From Agrobacterium tumefaciens (GTDB taxonomy: Bacteria; Pseudomonadota; Alphaproteobacteria; Rhizobiales; Rhizobiaceae), in contig CP048485.1 of assembly GCA_025560025.1 (NCBI GenBank), positions 1,550,001 through 1,614,000 on the forward strand: a stretch of 64,000 bases of DNA, given 5' to 3'. The notes beneath the pieces are model-generated. The model did not search any database. It was not told the DNA's origin and worked only from the letters and a program-made list of their open reading frames with translations. The position numbers and the translations under genes were made by a program. Shown in pieces: positions 1-8,783 of this stretch; within the stretch, counting starts at the first letter, position 1, and each line of letters opens with the position of its first letter.

Positions 1-233
1 CCATCCACCACCACATGGCCGAACTTGTCGGAAAGCGTGACGAAATCACCCTCGGGATCGATGATGACCTGCTGCACCCATTGCGCCGATTGCTCCAGCA
101 GCCGGCGCAAAAGATGCGACTTGCCGGAACCGGAATTGCCCTGCACCAGCAAACGTGTCGCAAGCAATTCCTCGATATCGAGCTTGGCCTGCTGCCCGCC
201 CGATAGAGTTCCCATGTCGATGCCGACCTGCAA
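1..233 (-). CDS. HerA-like P-loop ATPase, 3' part missing (window edge)
   Basis: Only the N-terminal part is present; the gene runs off the left edge. About 77 residues are readable, with a clear Walker A loop GNSGSGKS at residues 32-39 and, some 20 residues later, the strand IIDPEGDF. This pattern is typical of HerA/DUF87-type helicase-like ATPases, which pump or remodel DNA. The start is uncertain. I chose a TTG at 233 because AGGA lies eight bases upstream of it. An ATG at 215 would shorten the protein, and an ATG at 260 would lengthen it with a poorer ribosome site. The family call rests on the P-loop context only, because the Walker B and arginine-finger regions lie outside the window. 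Confidence 0.7.
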   Translation of the reverse strand, partial: MQVGIDMGTLSGGQQAKLDIEELLATRLLVQGNSGSGKSHLLRRLLEQSAQWVQQVIIDPEGDFVTLSDKFGHVVVD

Positions 234-359
234 TGTTCCGTTCCTCGTGCTGCATGCCATCCGGCCGATTCCCGTGTCGGCGGCCGAACATGCTCTTTAC
301 CAAAAAATCGCCGGTTGCGTCTGCCCCATGCCGGTAATGCACAGGCAATTGCACCGCAT

Positions 360-1247
360 CTATGCGGCTCCGGATGAGACCCGCAAAAATGAAAGCCGCC
401 TGCCGAACACATTCAGCATCAGCCCGACGATGACCAATGCAGCACCGACCACTTCGAAGACGGTAATATGCTCCGCAAAAGCGAGATAGGCGCTGACAAA
501 ACCGACAATCGGCACCAGCAATGAAAACGGTGCCACCGTTCCGGCCGGATAACGCAGAAGCAGGTAACTCCAGATGCCCGCGCCAACGATGGTCGCGCCA
601 TAGGCCATGTAGATCACCACCAAAGCCATCGTCGGCGTCGCGTTGAACAGCCCTTCCGCAATCGCATCAGGTCCCTCCACCACCAGCGAAAGCAGGATCA
701 ACGGCAGAACCGGCACAAGGCTCGTCCATGCAACAAAGGAAACCGCATTCACCTGGCCGATGCGGCGGTTGACGATGTTGCCGCAGGCCCAGGCAATGGC
801 CGAGCCGACCCCCATCAGCAGCGGTATCAGCGCTGCCGCCGTCATCCGCTCCACGCCAATGACCGCCAGCCCGCCGAAAGCAATGATTGCGCCGACGATC
901 TGCGAGGGCAACGGCCGCTCGCCAAGAAACACCACGGCGAGCGCCAGCGTGAAAAAGGCCTGCGACTGCATGACGAGCGAAGCGAGCCCCGCCGGCAGGC
1001 CGAGTTTGATGGCCGGGTAAAGCAGGCCGAACTGCACGAAACCCATCGCCATGCCGTAAACGATCATATGCCGCCACGGCACGTTGGGTTTCGGCAGGAA
1101 GAACACCAGGGGCACGGCCGCAAAGAGATAACGCACCCCCGTCAGAAACAATGGCGGCATATCGGCGACGCCAACCTTGATGACGACGAAGTTGAAGCCC
1201 CACAAAAACACGGTGATCAGGGCGAGAAGTATATGCGGCAATGCCAT
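360..1247 (-). CDS. eamA: EamA/DMT-family amino-acid metabolite exporter
   Basis: An inner-membrane transporter of the drug/metabolite transporter superfamily, 295 residues with about ten hydrophobic helices in two EamA repeats. The N-terminus (WGFNFVVIKVG, then PPLF) and the motif GLPAGLASLVMQSQAFFT closely resemble Escherichia coli EamA (YdeD), which exports O-acetylserine and cysteine; substrate here is inferred from that similarity. The start ATG at 1247 is where homology begins, although the frame stays open upstream into the neighbouring gene. The LysE-type exporter gene ends only 35 bp upstream on the same strand, so the two exporters probably form one transcription unit. Confidence 0.85.
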   Translation of the reverse strand: MALPHILLALITVFLWGFNFVVIKVGVADMPPLFLTGVRYLFAAVPLVFFLPKPNVPWRHMIVYGMAMGFVQFGLLYPAIKLGLPAGLASLVMQSQAFFTLALAVVFLGERPLPSQIVGAIIAFGGLAVIGVERMTAAALIPLLMGVGSAIAWACGNIVNRRIGQVNAVSFVAWTSLVPVLPLILLSLVVEGPDAIAEGLFNATPTMALVVIYMAYGATIVGAGIWSYLLLRYPAGTVAPFSLLVPIVGFVSAYLAFAEHITVFEVVGAALVIVGLMLNVFGRRLSFLRVSSGAA

Positions 1248-1282
1248 TTTGTTATGTCCGAATTTCAGGTGATCGAAGCGCT

Positions 1283-1921
1283 TTACGCCGAAACCGCCCT
1301 CTTCCAGCCAAAGGCTATGAGACCGGCGCCGATCAGGAGACCGCCGCCCGTGCGGTTGACGATGCGCTGAACCTTCGGCTTGCGGATCGTATTGCGGGCA
1401 GCACTTGCCAGAAGTCCATAAAGCGCCGCATTGACAGTGGCAAGCACCAGGAACGTCACCTCGAAAATCAGCACCTGCGGCCAGAAGGGCAATGTCGGCA
1501 CCAGAAACTGCGGCAGGAAGGCCACAAAGAACACGATGCTCTTCGGGTTCAGCGCGGTGACGATATAGGCATGCAGGAAAATCTTGAGCGGCCTTTCGCG
1601 ACCGGTCACGCCCGTCCCTTCCGCGCCCTCGCCGCTGACCGGTGAACGCCACAGCTTGATGCCGAGATAGATGAGGTAAGCCGCACCGATCCATTTCAGC
1701 CCGGTGAAAAGCGCCGCCGATGTGGCAAGCAGCGCGCCTAACCCCAGCATCGAGGCCGTCATGGCGGTAAAATCACCAAGCGCCACGCCCGTCACCGTCG
1801 CCGTGCTCGCCTTGCGGCCATGGCCGAGCGCGTAGGAAATCACCAGCAGGATCGTCGGTCCCGGAATGGCAAGCATGATGGCGGATGCGGCCACGAAGGC
1901 CAGCCAGTTTTCCAATGGCAT
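1283..1921 (-). CDS. LysE/RhtB-family amino-acid exporter
   Basis: A 212-residue membrane protein with the family signature AIPGPTILLVISYALGHGRK near the N-terminus, and NPKSIVFFVAFLPQF in the middle, both diagnostic of LysE/RhtB translocators. About six hydrophobic helices are visible and the length is normal. Members of this family export amino acids such as homoserine, threonine, lysine or leucine; the exact substrate cannot be read from sequence. It lies directly upstream of the EamA-like exporter on the same strand, so two different amino-acid efflux pumps are probably co-transcribed. No LysR-type or Lrp regulator gene is adjacent to it. Confidence 0.88.
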   Translation of the reverse strand: MPLENWLAFVAASAIMLAIPGPTILLVISYALGHGRKASTATVTGVALGDFTAMTASMLGLGALLATSAALFTGLKWIGAAYLIYLGIKLWRSPVSGEGAEGTGVTGRERPLKIFLHAYIVTALNPKSIVFFVAFLPQFLVPTLPFWPQVLIFEVTFLVLATVNAALYGLLASAARNTIRKPKVQRIVNRTGGGLLIGAGLIAFGWKRAVSA

Positions 1922-2107
1922 GATGGGTCTCCTCTATCCCGAGTCTTGAGCAAGCCACGGAAAATGTTTCGCTTCAAGCCGGATTTTACAAACCGTGCAG
2001 CGCGCTTGTAACAACCCGAAAAACGTCCCTGTAGTATCTTCGCCGCCGCCGGCGGGCAAAGTTGGATACGGCCCCTCCCGCATGTCTGCGCGGGAGAGGC
2101 CGTCACA

Positions 2108-2347
2108 TCAAAACCGGGGTGCCCAGTGTGGAACCTCCCAATCCCGCCGTCGCTTTACGCGCGAGGGGTCAAGGCCGATATCGACCAGAAGGCGCTCCGG
2201 CAGATCGGCAGGATCAGTCGGCGGCGCACGCGGCACCAGTGCGGCAACGAGAACCGCCTTCAGGGTTTTCCAGACGCCGAATGTGACGAACAAGCGATCG
2301 ACCGCATCCGGCAGCGCATATGCTACCAATGGTTGATTTTTCTGCAT
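2108..2347 (-). CDS. Small DUF1127-like protein
   Basis: A 79-residue basic protein. Its C-terminal part, LPERLLVDIGLDPS followed by an Arg/Lys-rich patch, resembles the short DUF1127 motif (L-x-D-I-G-L) common in small alphaproteobacterial proteins that bind RNA or act as adaptors in phosphate and stress responses. The N-terminal half contains a moderately hydrophobic segment. I chose the ATG at 2347; longer versions of the frame add a low-complexity Ala-rich extension without a better ribosome site. It stands alone between the exporters and murI. The family assignment is by eye and tentative. Confidence 0.5.
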   Translation of the reverse strand: MQKNQPLVAYALPDAVDRLFVTFGVWKTLKAVLVAALVPRAPPTDPADLPERLLVDIGLDPSRVKRRRDWEVPHWAPRF

Positions 2348-2504
2348 GGGGAATCCATCCCGGCGCGGCAAAGCGGCCAGGTCCTTTATCGATGGAAAAC
2401 GACATGCCGGAAGCGCGGACGCAGCAGCAGGGGCCACGCGGACGCACGATCACATGTCGAACAAAGTGAAAATGCCAAACGGCAAGGAAATCAGGCTTTA
2501 AGCC

Positions 2505-2600
2505 TTATCGGAGGGAGATGCCTCGGGTGACGTAACCGCAGGACATCATGCCGGAAAGGCCTGACATGCCGTTAAGGCGTATATTCATATGATCAGTCAT
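2505..2600 (-). CDS. Candidate very small ORF (31 residues)
   Basis: A short frame beginning ATG ACT GAT with TGGAGG about eight bases upstream and TATAAA a further ten bases back. The predicted peptide is rich in Met and Gly and has two internal Met clusters. It sits in the 378-bp gap between the small DUF1127-like gene and murI, where I see no larger gene. It could be a leader peptide or a stand-alone small protein, or chance. I recognise no family. The good ribosome site is the only real support. Confidence 0.25.
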   Translation of the reverse strand: MTDHMNIRLNGMSGLSGMMSCGYVTRGISLR

Positions 2601-2725
2601 TCCACGCCTCCATTTATAGCGGTTACAGACGAGGAGCATCTTACACAAGAACTACGGCGCGACAAGTGGTCGCAATCTCGAATTGCAAAAGACGGATAAA
2701 TTAGATGCAAAAATACAACAGGCTT

Positions 2726-3547
2726 TCAGACCGACGAAACACTGAGGCCAAAACCCTGCATCAATCGCCGCGTGGCGAAGTCGGGCTTGCCTGAGGTGAA
2801 GACGGCAAAGTCAAAACCATCGGGATGTTCCGCATCCTGTGGCAGCGGCACCAGATGGCGCGCGCGCCGGGCAATCGCCTCGGCGGGGTCGAGCCAGTCC
2901 ACCGGCCAGGGGGCCAGCCTGCGAAACACATTCGCCATGAAGGGATAATGGGTGCAAGCAAGAACGACGATGTCGGTGCGCTTGCCATCGCTGTCGATGA
3001 AGCAGGGTTCGATTTCGGCAAGCACGGCTTCGTCGGATACAGGCTCACCCCTGATCCAGCTTTCGGCCATGCGCGCCAGATTTTCCGAGCCGACGAGACG
3101 GACATGGCACTGGGTGGCGAAGGACTGGATAAGATCACGCGTATAAGCACGCTTGACGGTGCCCGGCGTCGCCAGCACGGAAACAAGGCCGGAACGGGTG
3201 CGCTCGGCGGCGGGCTTGATGGCGGGCACAGTGCCAACGAAGGTCATCTGCGGAAAGCGGGCGCGAAGGTCGGCCCCGGCCAGCGTGAAGGCGGTGTTGC
3301 AGGCGATGACGCAGACTTCGGGACTATAGTCTTCAAGCAGCTTTTCGAAGAGCGAAAGGATGCGCGCCTTCAACGCCTCCTCTTCCCAGCCGCCATAGGG
3401 AAAACCCGCATCATCGGCCACATAGATGAAACCGCGCTCGGGCATCAGCACCCGCGCCTCGCGCAGCACGGTCAGCCCGCCAATGCCGGAATCAAACACC
3501 AGCACCGGTTTCAGCACATCGGCTGCGGCCTCACTCGTCTTCAGCAT
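2726..3547 (-). CDS. murI: Glutamate racemase
   Basis: Converts L-glutamate to D-glutamate for peptidoglycan synthesis in the cytoplasm. The protein is 273 residues, normal for the family. Both catalytic cysteines are present in their motifs: ACNTAF (Cys83) and ACTHYPF (Cys198). The phosphate-free racemase fold starts with [11 protein letters not shown] near residue 18. The start at 3547 overlaps the 3' end of the upstream RNA methyltransferase gene by 17 bp on the same strand, so the two are translationally linked. No terminator is obvious immediately downstream. Confidence 0.95.
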   Translation of the reverse strand: MLKTSEAAADVLKPVLVFDSGIGGLTVLREARVLMPERGFIYVADDAGFPYGGWEEEALKARILSLFEKLLEDYSPEVCVIACNTAFTLAGADLRARFPQMTFVGTVPAIKPAAERTRSGLVSVLATPGTVKRAYTRDLIQSFATQCHVRLVGSENLARMAESWIRGEPVSDEAVLAEIEPCFIDSDGKRTDIVVLACTHYPFMANVFRRLAPWPVDWLDPAEAIARRARHLVPLPQDAEHPDGFDFAVFTSGKPDFATRRLMQGFGLSVSSV

Positions 3548-4373
3548 TCTCCCCGGTTCCTTTCGGCAATGTTCCCTCTGCCGTTCCCGCCCGGCCTGCC
3601 TGCTTTGGCCATTGCCGGGGAAAACGGTCGAGCGAATTGATCACGCCACGGACAACACTGATTTCCTGCTCGGAAAAACCGCGTCTCGACAGCACCGCGC
3701 GCAGGTTGTCGACCATTTTCGGCTTTTTTTCGGGCGGATGGAAATAACCGCGCGCATCGAGCGCCTCCTCGATATGCTCGAACAGGCCAAAGACCTGTTC
3801 CTTGGTCGAAGGCCGCTGCTCGACAGACTGGAAAAGCGTTTCGCCCAGATCGTCCATGCCGGATTTCATCCATTCATAGGACATCAAAAGCACGGCCTGC
3901 GCGATGTTAAGCGAGGCGAAAGCGGGATTGACCGGAAATGTCACGATCTCGTCGGCCAGCGCCACTTCCTCATTGGTAAGACCCCAGCGCTCGCGCCCGA
4001 ACAGGATGCCGGTTCTCTCCCCCGTCTTGAACTTTGCACGCAGCGTCTCGGCGGCGGTGACCGGAGCACGGACCGGCTTGAACCCGTAACGCTCACGCGC
4101 GGTCGTCGCATAGACGAAGTTCAGGTCCTTGATCGCCTCTTCCAGCGTCTCAAACACCTTCGTGCCATCAATGACATGATCCGCCTTGGAAGCGGCGGCG
4201 CGGGCCTTCTCGCTCGGCCAGCCATCGCGCGGGTTGACCAGGCGCAATTCGGCGAGCCCGAAATTGGCCATCGCCCGCGCCACCATGCCGATATTTTCGC
4301 CGAGCTGCGGTTCGACCAGAATGATCGCCGGGCCTTCCGCCACAAGTTCAAGCTCGCTGTTTGTGCCTGCCAT
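3531..4373 (-). CDS. TrmH/TrmJ-family SPOUT RNA methyltransferase
   Basis: A 280-residue SPOUT-class methyltransferase. The N-terminus ([19 protein letters not shown], then [10 protein letters not shown]) is the classic TrmJ/SpoU motif 1, and [12 protein letters not shown] plus [13 protein letters not shown] are motifs 2 and 3 that form the knotted S-adenosylmethionine site. The family methylates ribose 2'-OH in tRNA; the TrmJ subgroup modifies position 32. I started at the ATG at 4373, where homology begins; an in-frame extension upstream looks non-coding. The last 17 bp overlap murI, and this pairing suggests one operon. Confidence 0.88.
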   Translation of the reverse strand: MAGTNSELELVAEGPAIILVEPQLGENIGMVARAMANFGLAELRLVNPRDGWPSEKARAAASKADHVIDGTKVFETLEEAIKDLNFVYATTARERYGFKPVRAPVTAAETLRAKFKTGERTGILFGRERWGLTNEEVALADEIVTFPVNPAFASLNIAQAVLLMSYEWMKSGMDDLGETLFQSVEQRPSTKEQVFGLFEHIEEALDARGYFHPPEKKPKMVDNLRAVLSRRGFSEQEISVVRGVINSLDRFPRQWPKQAGRAGTAEGTLPKGTGENAEDE

Positions 4374-4487
4374 CGTCGTTTGTCCGTGTGTTGAAGCGTC
4401 GCATCGGTTTTCGAGCCGATGCGCTAAAGCGCGCTTCACTGGCACAGATCGGCGCTAAAATCAAAGGCGGAGGGATGCAAGCACCCC

Positions 4488-5018
4488 TCACTCCCCCTTG
4501 ATAATCGTTGCCATCTCTTCGCGCAGCGAATCCCTGCCCTCATCGCCAACGCGATGAATATCGCTGATGACCGACCGGCCATCTTCCTCGACGACATCGA
4601 AATGCACTTCGTCAACCGTCGCCTTCATCTCGGCCTCGTCCATGCAGGCCCAGAGTTTGAACTTTGCGGTCACGTCGGTCACACCGTCCTTGACCGCGCC
4701 CGGCGTCACCGACACATCCTCGAGCGGGCAACCATCCTGCGAGTTCGTCACAACATCGTAACCGAAGGGATCGCCCTTCTCGCCACTCTCGGCCTCATAG
4801 GCGGGCTTCTTGGAGGCTTCGCGATATTGCGCGACGAAATCCTTGCTGAACAGGCTGGTCAACATGTCCTCATCGAAGATGTATTTCCAGTTCTCGGCAT
4901 CGCCGGACCAGTTCTTCACGGTGATATCCATCACCTTCTGGACGGGATCGGCAGGGCCTGCCGCAAGGGCGCTGTGGGAAAAGAGGACGGCGGCAGTCAG
5001 AAGCAGAAAATTCCGCAT
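4488..5018 (-). CDS. Secreted protein of unknown function
   Basis: A 176-residue protein with a clear Sec signal peptide (hydrophobic residues 4-18 ending Ala-Leu-Ala-Ala), so it is probably periplasmic. The mature part is acidic, with two cysteines that could form a disulphide, and contains alternating strand-like segments. It resembles the DUF3828 type of small periplasmic proteins in size and general layout, but I cannot confirm this. It is transcribed away from icd; the two share a 215-bp intergenic region. Confidence 0.65.
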   Translation of the reverse strand: MRNFLLLTAAVLFSHSALAAGPADPVQKVMDITVKNWSGDAENWKYIFDEDMLTSLFSKDFVAQYREASKKPAYEAESGEKGDPFGYDVVTNSQDGCPLEDVSVTPGAVKDGVTDVTAKFKLWACMDEAEMKATVDEVHFDVVEEDGRSVISDIHRVGDEGRDSLREEMATIIKGE

Positions 5019-5141
5019 GATGTGATCCCGGGATTAGCCAAAAAGGCGGGCGAAGCGATTCGCCTGACTGTATTCCGGCATTATGGTTTGGCAATGCGCA
5101 AAGCGTTATTGCGCTGCGCCAAAAAAGCGCCCCCCATGGCT

Positions 5142-5169
5142 TTGCCTCAGGCGCGTGCGATGCTATAGC
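5142..5169 (+). promoter_or_regulatory. Candidate sigma-70 promoter of icd
   Basis: TTGCCT and TATAGC separated by 16 bp, about 65 bp before the icd start codon. This matches the rhizobial housekeeping form (CTTG-like -35 and CTATA-like -10). It was found by eye only. Confidence 0.45.
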
Positions 5170-5233
5170 CGCACCGGATATTTTTCCGACTATTGGCGTC
5201 AACAGGCGCCACAGCTTCGAAGGTGAGGAATTC

Positions 5234-6448
5234 ATGGCAAAGATCAAGGTAGCCAATCCGGTCGTCGATCTCGACGGCGACGAAATGACCCGTATCATCT
5301 GGCAGCTCATCAAGGACAAGCTGATCCTGCCTTACCTCGATCTCGATATCGAATATTACGACCTCTCGGTTGAAAACCGCGACGCCACCAACGACCAGGT
5401 TACCGTTGATGCTGCGCACGCCATCAAGAAGCATGGCGTCGGCATCAAATGCGCCACCATCACCCCGGATGAAGCCCGCGTCGAGGAATTCGGCCTGAAG
5501 CAGATGTGGAAGAGCCCGAACGGCACGATCCGCAACATTCTGGGCGGCGTCATCTTCCGCGAGCCGATCATCTGCAAGAACGTTCCGCGCCTCGTTCCCG
5601 GCTGGACCAAGCCGATCGTCGTCGGCCGTCACGCTTTCGGCGACCAGTACAAGGCAACCGATTTCAAGTTCCCCGGCAAGGGCAAGCTGACCATCAAGTT
5701 CGTCGGTGAAGACGGCCAGGTCATCGAAAAGGACGTCTTCGACGCTCCGAGCGCCGGCGTGGCACTTGCCATGTACAACCTCGATGAATCGATCCGCGAA
5801 TTCGCCCGCGCCTCCATGAACTATGGCCTGATGCGCAAGTGGCCGGTTTACCTCTCCACGAAGAACACCATCCTCAAGGCCTATGACGGCCGCTTCAAGG
5901 ATATCTTCGAAGAAGTTTACCAGAACGAGTTCAAGAAGCAGTTCGACGAAATCGGCATCATCTATGAACACCGCCTGATCGACGACATGGTCGCTTCCGC
6001 GCTGAAGTGGTCCGGCGGCTACATCTGGGCCTGCAAGAACTACGACGGCGACGTGCAGTCCGATACGGTTGCGCAGGGCTTCGGCTCGCTCGGCCTGATG
6101 ACCTCCGTTCTTCTGTCTCCCGATGGCCGCACGGTCGAAGCCGAAGCCGCACACGGCACGGTGACGCGCCACTACCGCCAGCACCAGAAGGGCCAGGAAA
6201 CCTCGACCAATTCGATCGCATCGATCTTCGCCTGGACCCGTGGCCTCGCCCACCGCGCCAAGCTGGACGACAATGCCGAGCTGGCGAAGTTCGCGGCAAC
6301 GCTTGAAACCGTCTGCGTCGACACCGTCGAAAGCGGCTTCATGACCAAGGATCTGGCGCTCCTCATCGGGCCGGACCAGCCCTGGCTCTCCACCACCGCC
6401 TTCCTCGACAAGATCGATGAAAACCTCAAGAAGGCGATGGCGGCTTAA
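5234..6448 (+). CDS. icd: Isocitrate dehydrogenase (NADP+)
   Basis: Oxidative decarboxylation of isocitrate to 2-oxoglutarate in the citric acid cycle, producing NADPH. At 404 residues it is the short dimeric type shared by alphaproteobacteria and eukaryotes, not the E. coli type. The N-terminus [19 protein letters not shown] and the motif [15 protein letters not shown] are characteristic, as is the TxxPDEAR substrate-binding region near residue 77. The gene stands alone: a promoter candidate lies just upstream and a strong hairpin terminator just downstream. Confidence 0.97.
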   Translation: MAKIKVANPVVDLDGDEMTRIIWQLIKDKLILPYLDLDIEYYDLSVENRDATNDQVTVDAAHAIKKHGVGIKCATITPDEARVEEFGLKQMWKSPNGTIRNILGGVIFREPIICKNVPRLVPGWTKPIVVGRHAFGDQYKATDFKFPGKGKLTIKFVGEDGQVIEKDVFDAPSAGVALAMYNLDESIREFARASMNYGLMRKWPVYLSTKNTILKAYDGRFKDIFEEVYQNEFKKQFDEIGIIYEHRLIDDMVASALKWSGGYIWACKNYDGDVQSDTVAQGFGSLGLMTSVLLSPDGRTVEAEAAHGTVTRHYRQHQKGQETSTNSIASIFAWTRGLAHRAKLDDNAELAKFAATLETVCVDTVESGFMTKDLALLIGPDQPWLSTTAFLDKIDENLKKAMAA

Positions 6449-6470
6449 GCCTCCTCACTCGGCAGTTTTA

Positions 6471-6496
6471 AAACCCGGCCTCAGCGCCGGGTTTTT
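6471..6496. terminator. Bidirectional terminator between icd and tetR
   Basis: The inverted repeat AAACCCGGC/GCCGGGTTT is followed by a run of six T on the plus strand and TTTTAAAA on the minus strand. It terminates icd. It also contains the stop codon of the convergent TetR gene, so the last codons of that gene form one arm of the stem. Confidence 0.85.
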
Positions 6497-7092
6497 TCAT
6501 GCGCGCCGCAGAGCTGGAAAATCATCGTCGCTGCGCGTGCCGATCGAACCCTTATCTCCGCTTCCGCCGGAAGGCCGATAGCGCCGGTGGCGCGCCTGAT
6601 CTGCAAATCCCCCACCAGAAGCGACAGCCAGATTTCCGCAGGCTCTTCCGAAGCGTCGGTGCATTTGACACCCTGTTTTTCCAACGCTTGAAAATAAGCG
6701 GCGAGTTTCGGCATGACACGGTCACGCCCTTTCTCCGCCAGAAACGCGCCAAGCGCGGCATCAACGCCCGCTTCCGCCGCCGCAACACGATTGAGCAGCA
6801 CGGCCCGTTCTCCCAGCAGCATCAACAGGAGATCCGCTCCGAAGCGGGAGAGTTCCGCCACGCCATCCGCCGCCTCCGCCGATGGCAATATCAGCCTTGC
6901 CGCATTTTCTTCGACCATGGCTTCATAAAGCCCGGCCTTGCCGCCGAACCAGCCATACAGCGTCTCCTTGGAAGACCTGCTCACCTTTGCCAGCGCCTGC
7001 ATGGAAAACGCGGCATAACCGTCCTCGGCAAGCATGGTGAAGGCATGCTCGATAATTTCACGCCGGCGTACTTCCCTGCTCTCGCTTCGCAT
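6481..7092 (-). CDS. TetR-family transcriptional regulator
   Basis: A 203-residue repressor-type protein. The N-terminal helix-turn-helix (residues 10-55) contains AFTMLAEDGYAAFSMQALAK followed by KETLYGWFGGKAGLY, the standard TetR recognition-helix region. The C-terminal ligand-binding part is poorly conserved, as usual. I chose the ATG at 7092 because AAGGAG lies seven bases upstream; an earlier start at 7119 would put coding sequence into the operator. It is divergent from a DUF1772 membrane protein gene, with a perfect inverted repeat between them, so it most likely represses both itself and that gene. Confidence 0.9.
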   Translation of the reverse strand: MRSESREVRRREIIEHAFTMLAEDGYAAFSMQALAKVSRSSKETLYGWFGGKAGLYEAMVEENAARLILPSAEAADGVAELSRFGADLLLMLLGERAVLLNRVAAAEAGVDAALGAFLAEKGRDRVMPKLAAYFQALEKQGVKCTDASEEPAEIWLSLLVGDLQIRRATGAIGLPAEAEIRVRSARAATMIFQLCGAHEKTRR

Positions 7093-7109
7093 TCGCGCTC
7101 CTTGACAAA

Positions 7110-7154
7110 AACCGTACATATGCGTACGGAATAACCGTACGCATATGTACGGTT
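7110..7154. promoter_or_regulatory. Double palindromic operator for the TetR regulator
   Basis: Two 20-bp arms (7110-7129 and 7135-7154) are perfect reverse complements separated by AATAA. Each arm is itself a near palindrome of the form CCGTAC-N6-GTACGG. This is the layout of two adjacent TetR-dimer sites. It lies 17 bp from each of the divergent start codons, so binding would block both genes. Confidence 0.8.
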
Positions 7155-7171
7155 ATTCTATGGAGATTTTC

Positions 7172-7708
7172 ATGTCCAGCTCATTTCTGCATGCCATAAC
7201 AATAAAGCACTTTCCCGCGCTGGGGCCGGCAAGAGAAGCGGCATGTTTCGCACTGCGCCTCTTTGCGCCCATGACCCTTGGCATAATGGCCGGCTTCTTC
7301 TTCGCCTTCAGCAATCCCGTCATGATGGCGTTCCAGCAACTGGAAGCGGATATTTTCACCCAGGCGTTTAATGGCATCAACGTCAGCGTCCGCAACGGCA
7401 TCTTCTTTGCGGCCTTCTTTGTTCCGCTCGCCGCCCTTCTTGGTGCGTCACTTGTCGACCGCGACAGCCGGCTGCTGTGGGTGTCGGCCTTGATCATCTA
7501 CACAATCGTCGTGATCCAGACCCGCTTGGTCAATGTTCCCATCAACGAGTTTTTCAAGACGGTTTCGGCCGAAATACCGAGCGACTGGCAGGAGCTGCGT
7601 GACCGGTGGGCACTTTCCAACCTCATCCGCATCGTACTCACGGGCATCGCCTTTCTTCTCGCACTGCTTGCCGCCACGAGACATGGCGAAAGACGTACGG
7701 CTGATTGA
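7172..7708 (+). CDS. DUF1772-type membrane protein
   Basis: A 178-residue protein with four hydrophobic helices (near residues 20-40, 70-90, 95-115 and 150-170). The layout and motifs, FNGINVSVRN in the first half and the NVPIN motif after the third helix, fit the DUF1772 (anthrone-oxygenase-like) family, whose members are often controlled by an adjacent TetR regulator. The start ATG at 7172 has GGAG eight bases upstream; an ATG at 7160 in the same frame would overlap the ribosome site. Its function is unknown; expression is probably induced when the divergent repressor releases the operator. Confidence 0.75.
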   Translation: MSSSFLHAITIKHFPALGPAREAACFALRLFAPMTLGIMAGFFFAFSNPVMMAFQQLEADIFTQAFNGINVSVRNGIFFAAFFVPLAALLGASLVDRDSRLLWVSALIIYTIVVIQTRLVNVPINEFFKTVSAEIPSDWQELRDRWALSNLIRIVLTGIAFLLALLAATRHGERRTAD

Positions 7709-7784
7709 CCCACCACAAACCCGGCACTTCGCGGCGCATTGCTGAAAAGCGCGCCAGCAGGCGGTGCGAAATGCCAGACAACAA

Positions 7785-7817
7785 AAACCCGGCCGCAACG
7801 TCGGGTTTCTTTTTTTG
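7785..7817. terminator. Terminator hairpin, functional on both strands
   Basis: AAACCCG/CGGGTTT flanks a ten-base loop, followed by a long T run on the plus strand and five T on the minus strand. It would end the DUF1772 transcript and any minus-strand transcript from the small ORF at 7845-7913. Confidence 0.7.
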
Positions 7818-7844
7818 TTCACAGTATCTTGATTAGACGTTGCA

Positions 7845-7913
7845 CTAGGCGCAAACTTCGATTCCGCACAGTGCCGCGGCCAGCATAACAATAAGACAAA
7901 GCTGAAACAGCAT
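7845..7913 (-). CDS. Candidate 22-residue hydrophobic small protein
   Basis: A very short frame in the 373-bp gap between the DUF1772 and GST genes. It encodes a peptide that is almost wholly hydrophobic with three Cys, compatible with a single membrane helix. GTGAG lies just upstream as a weak ribosome site and a hairpin with a T run lies just downstream on the same strand. No family is recognised; it may be chance. Confidence 0.22.
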   Translation of the reverse strand: MLFQLCLIVMLAAALCGIEVCA

Positions 7914-8081
7914 TTACTCACGTATAACTTGCCCGGCACAGTCAGAATTTCATCGGAGCGTCGACGCAATCTTAAAAGACGCGCAAATGACGCTGCGGAC
8001 TATAAAAATGCACCGTGACAGCAAGAAATCCGCACCGGTTTCTCATGATGCTTCGGCGATTTTGCTTGGGGAGGCAAAGCC

Positions 8082-8708
8082 ATGAGTGAATTGATCTTCT
8101 ACACCAATCCCATGTCGCGCGGTCGCATCGCGCGCTGGATGCTCGAGGAAGTCGGCGTTCCGTACAAAACGGAAATACTGGGCTTCGAAACCTCGATGAA
8201 GTCGCCCGCCTATCGGCTGATAAATCCGATGGCCAAGGTGCCCGCCATCAAACACGGCGATACCATCGTCACCGAGGCGGCGGCAATCTGCGCTTATCTT
8301 GCCGATGCCTTTCCCGGCGCCAACCTCGCACCGACGCCGAAGGCACGCGGGCTCTATTATCGCTGGATGTTCTTCGCCGCTGGCCCGCTGGAAATGGCGG
8401 CCAGCATGAAGGCAATGGGTTTCGAAGTGCCAAAGGAAAAGCTGCGCATGGCCGGCTGCGGCAGCTATGCGGACGTAATGAACACGCTGGAACGCGCCGT
8501 CAGCGAAAACCGTTTCATCGCCGGCGACCTCTTCACGGCGGCGGATGTCTATGTCGGTGCCCATGTCGGCTGGGGCCTGCACTTCGGCACGATCGAGAAA
8601 CGCCCGGCCTTTATCGACTACATGTCGCATCTGACCGATCGCCCGGCCTTCAAGCGGGCAGCCCAGCTGGATGAAGAAGCCGCGAAGGATTTACAGGCAA
8701 CGGGATAA
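8082..8708 (+). CDS. Glutathione S-transferase family protein
   Basis: A cytoplasmic GST-fold enzyme, 208 residues. The N-terminal thioredoxin-like domain (residues 1-75) has YTNPMSRGRIARWMLEE, with a serine where bacterial GSTs carry the glutathione-activating residue, then the cis-proline motif MAKVPAIKHGD and the ETEAAAI-like VTEAAAICAYLAD. The C-terminal helical domain follows, with FIAGDLFTAADVYVG matching the N-capping box. Substrate is unknown. The ribosome site GGGGAGGC is close to the ATG. It faces a convergent VOC gene, with a GC-rich palindrome between them. Confidence 0.92.
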   Translation: MSELIFYTNPMSRGRIARWMLEEVGVPYKTEILGFETSMKSPAYRLINPMAKVPAIKHGDTIVTEAAAICAYLADAFPGANLAPTPKARGLYYRWMFFAAGPLEMAASMKAMGFEVPKEKLRMAGCGSYADVMNTLERAVSENRFIAGDLFTAADVYVGAHVGWGLHFGTIEKRPAFIDYMSHLTDRPAFKRAAQLDEEAAKDLQATG

Positions 8709-8741
8709 ACCACCCGCCCCTGTTGCAACGACTGAACCATA

Positions 8742-8771
8742 ACCGGTCCGGACCTCGCTTGTCGGACCGGT
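8742..8771. other. GC-rich palindrome between convergent genes
   Basis: ACCGGTCCG and CGGACCGGT flank a 12-base loop between the GST and VOC genes. There is no T run on either side, so it is not a classic intrinsic terminator, but it could stabilise both 3' ends. Confidence 0.45.
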
Positions 8772-8783
8772 CCTGGCAACGGA

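Noticed and set aside
5147..6253. 368-residue frame on the minus strand
   Set aside because: Antisense to icd; composition and lack of start signals argue against it.
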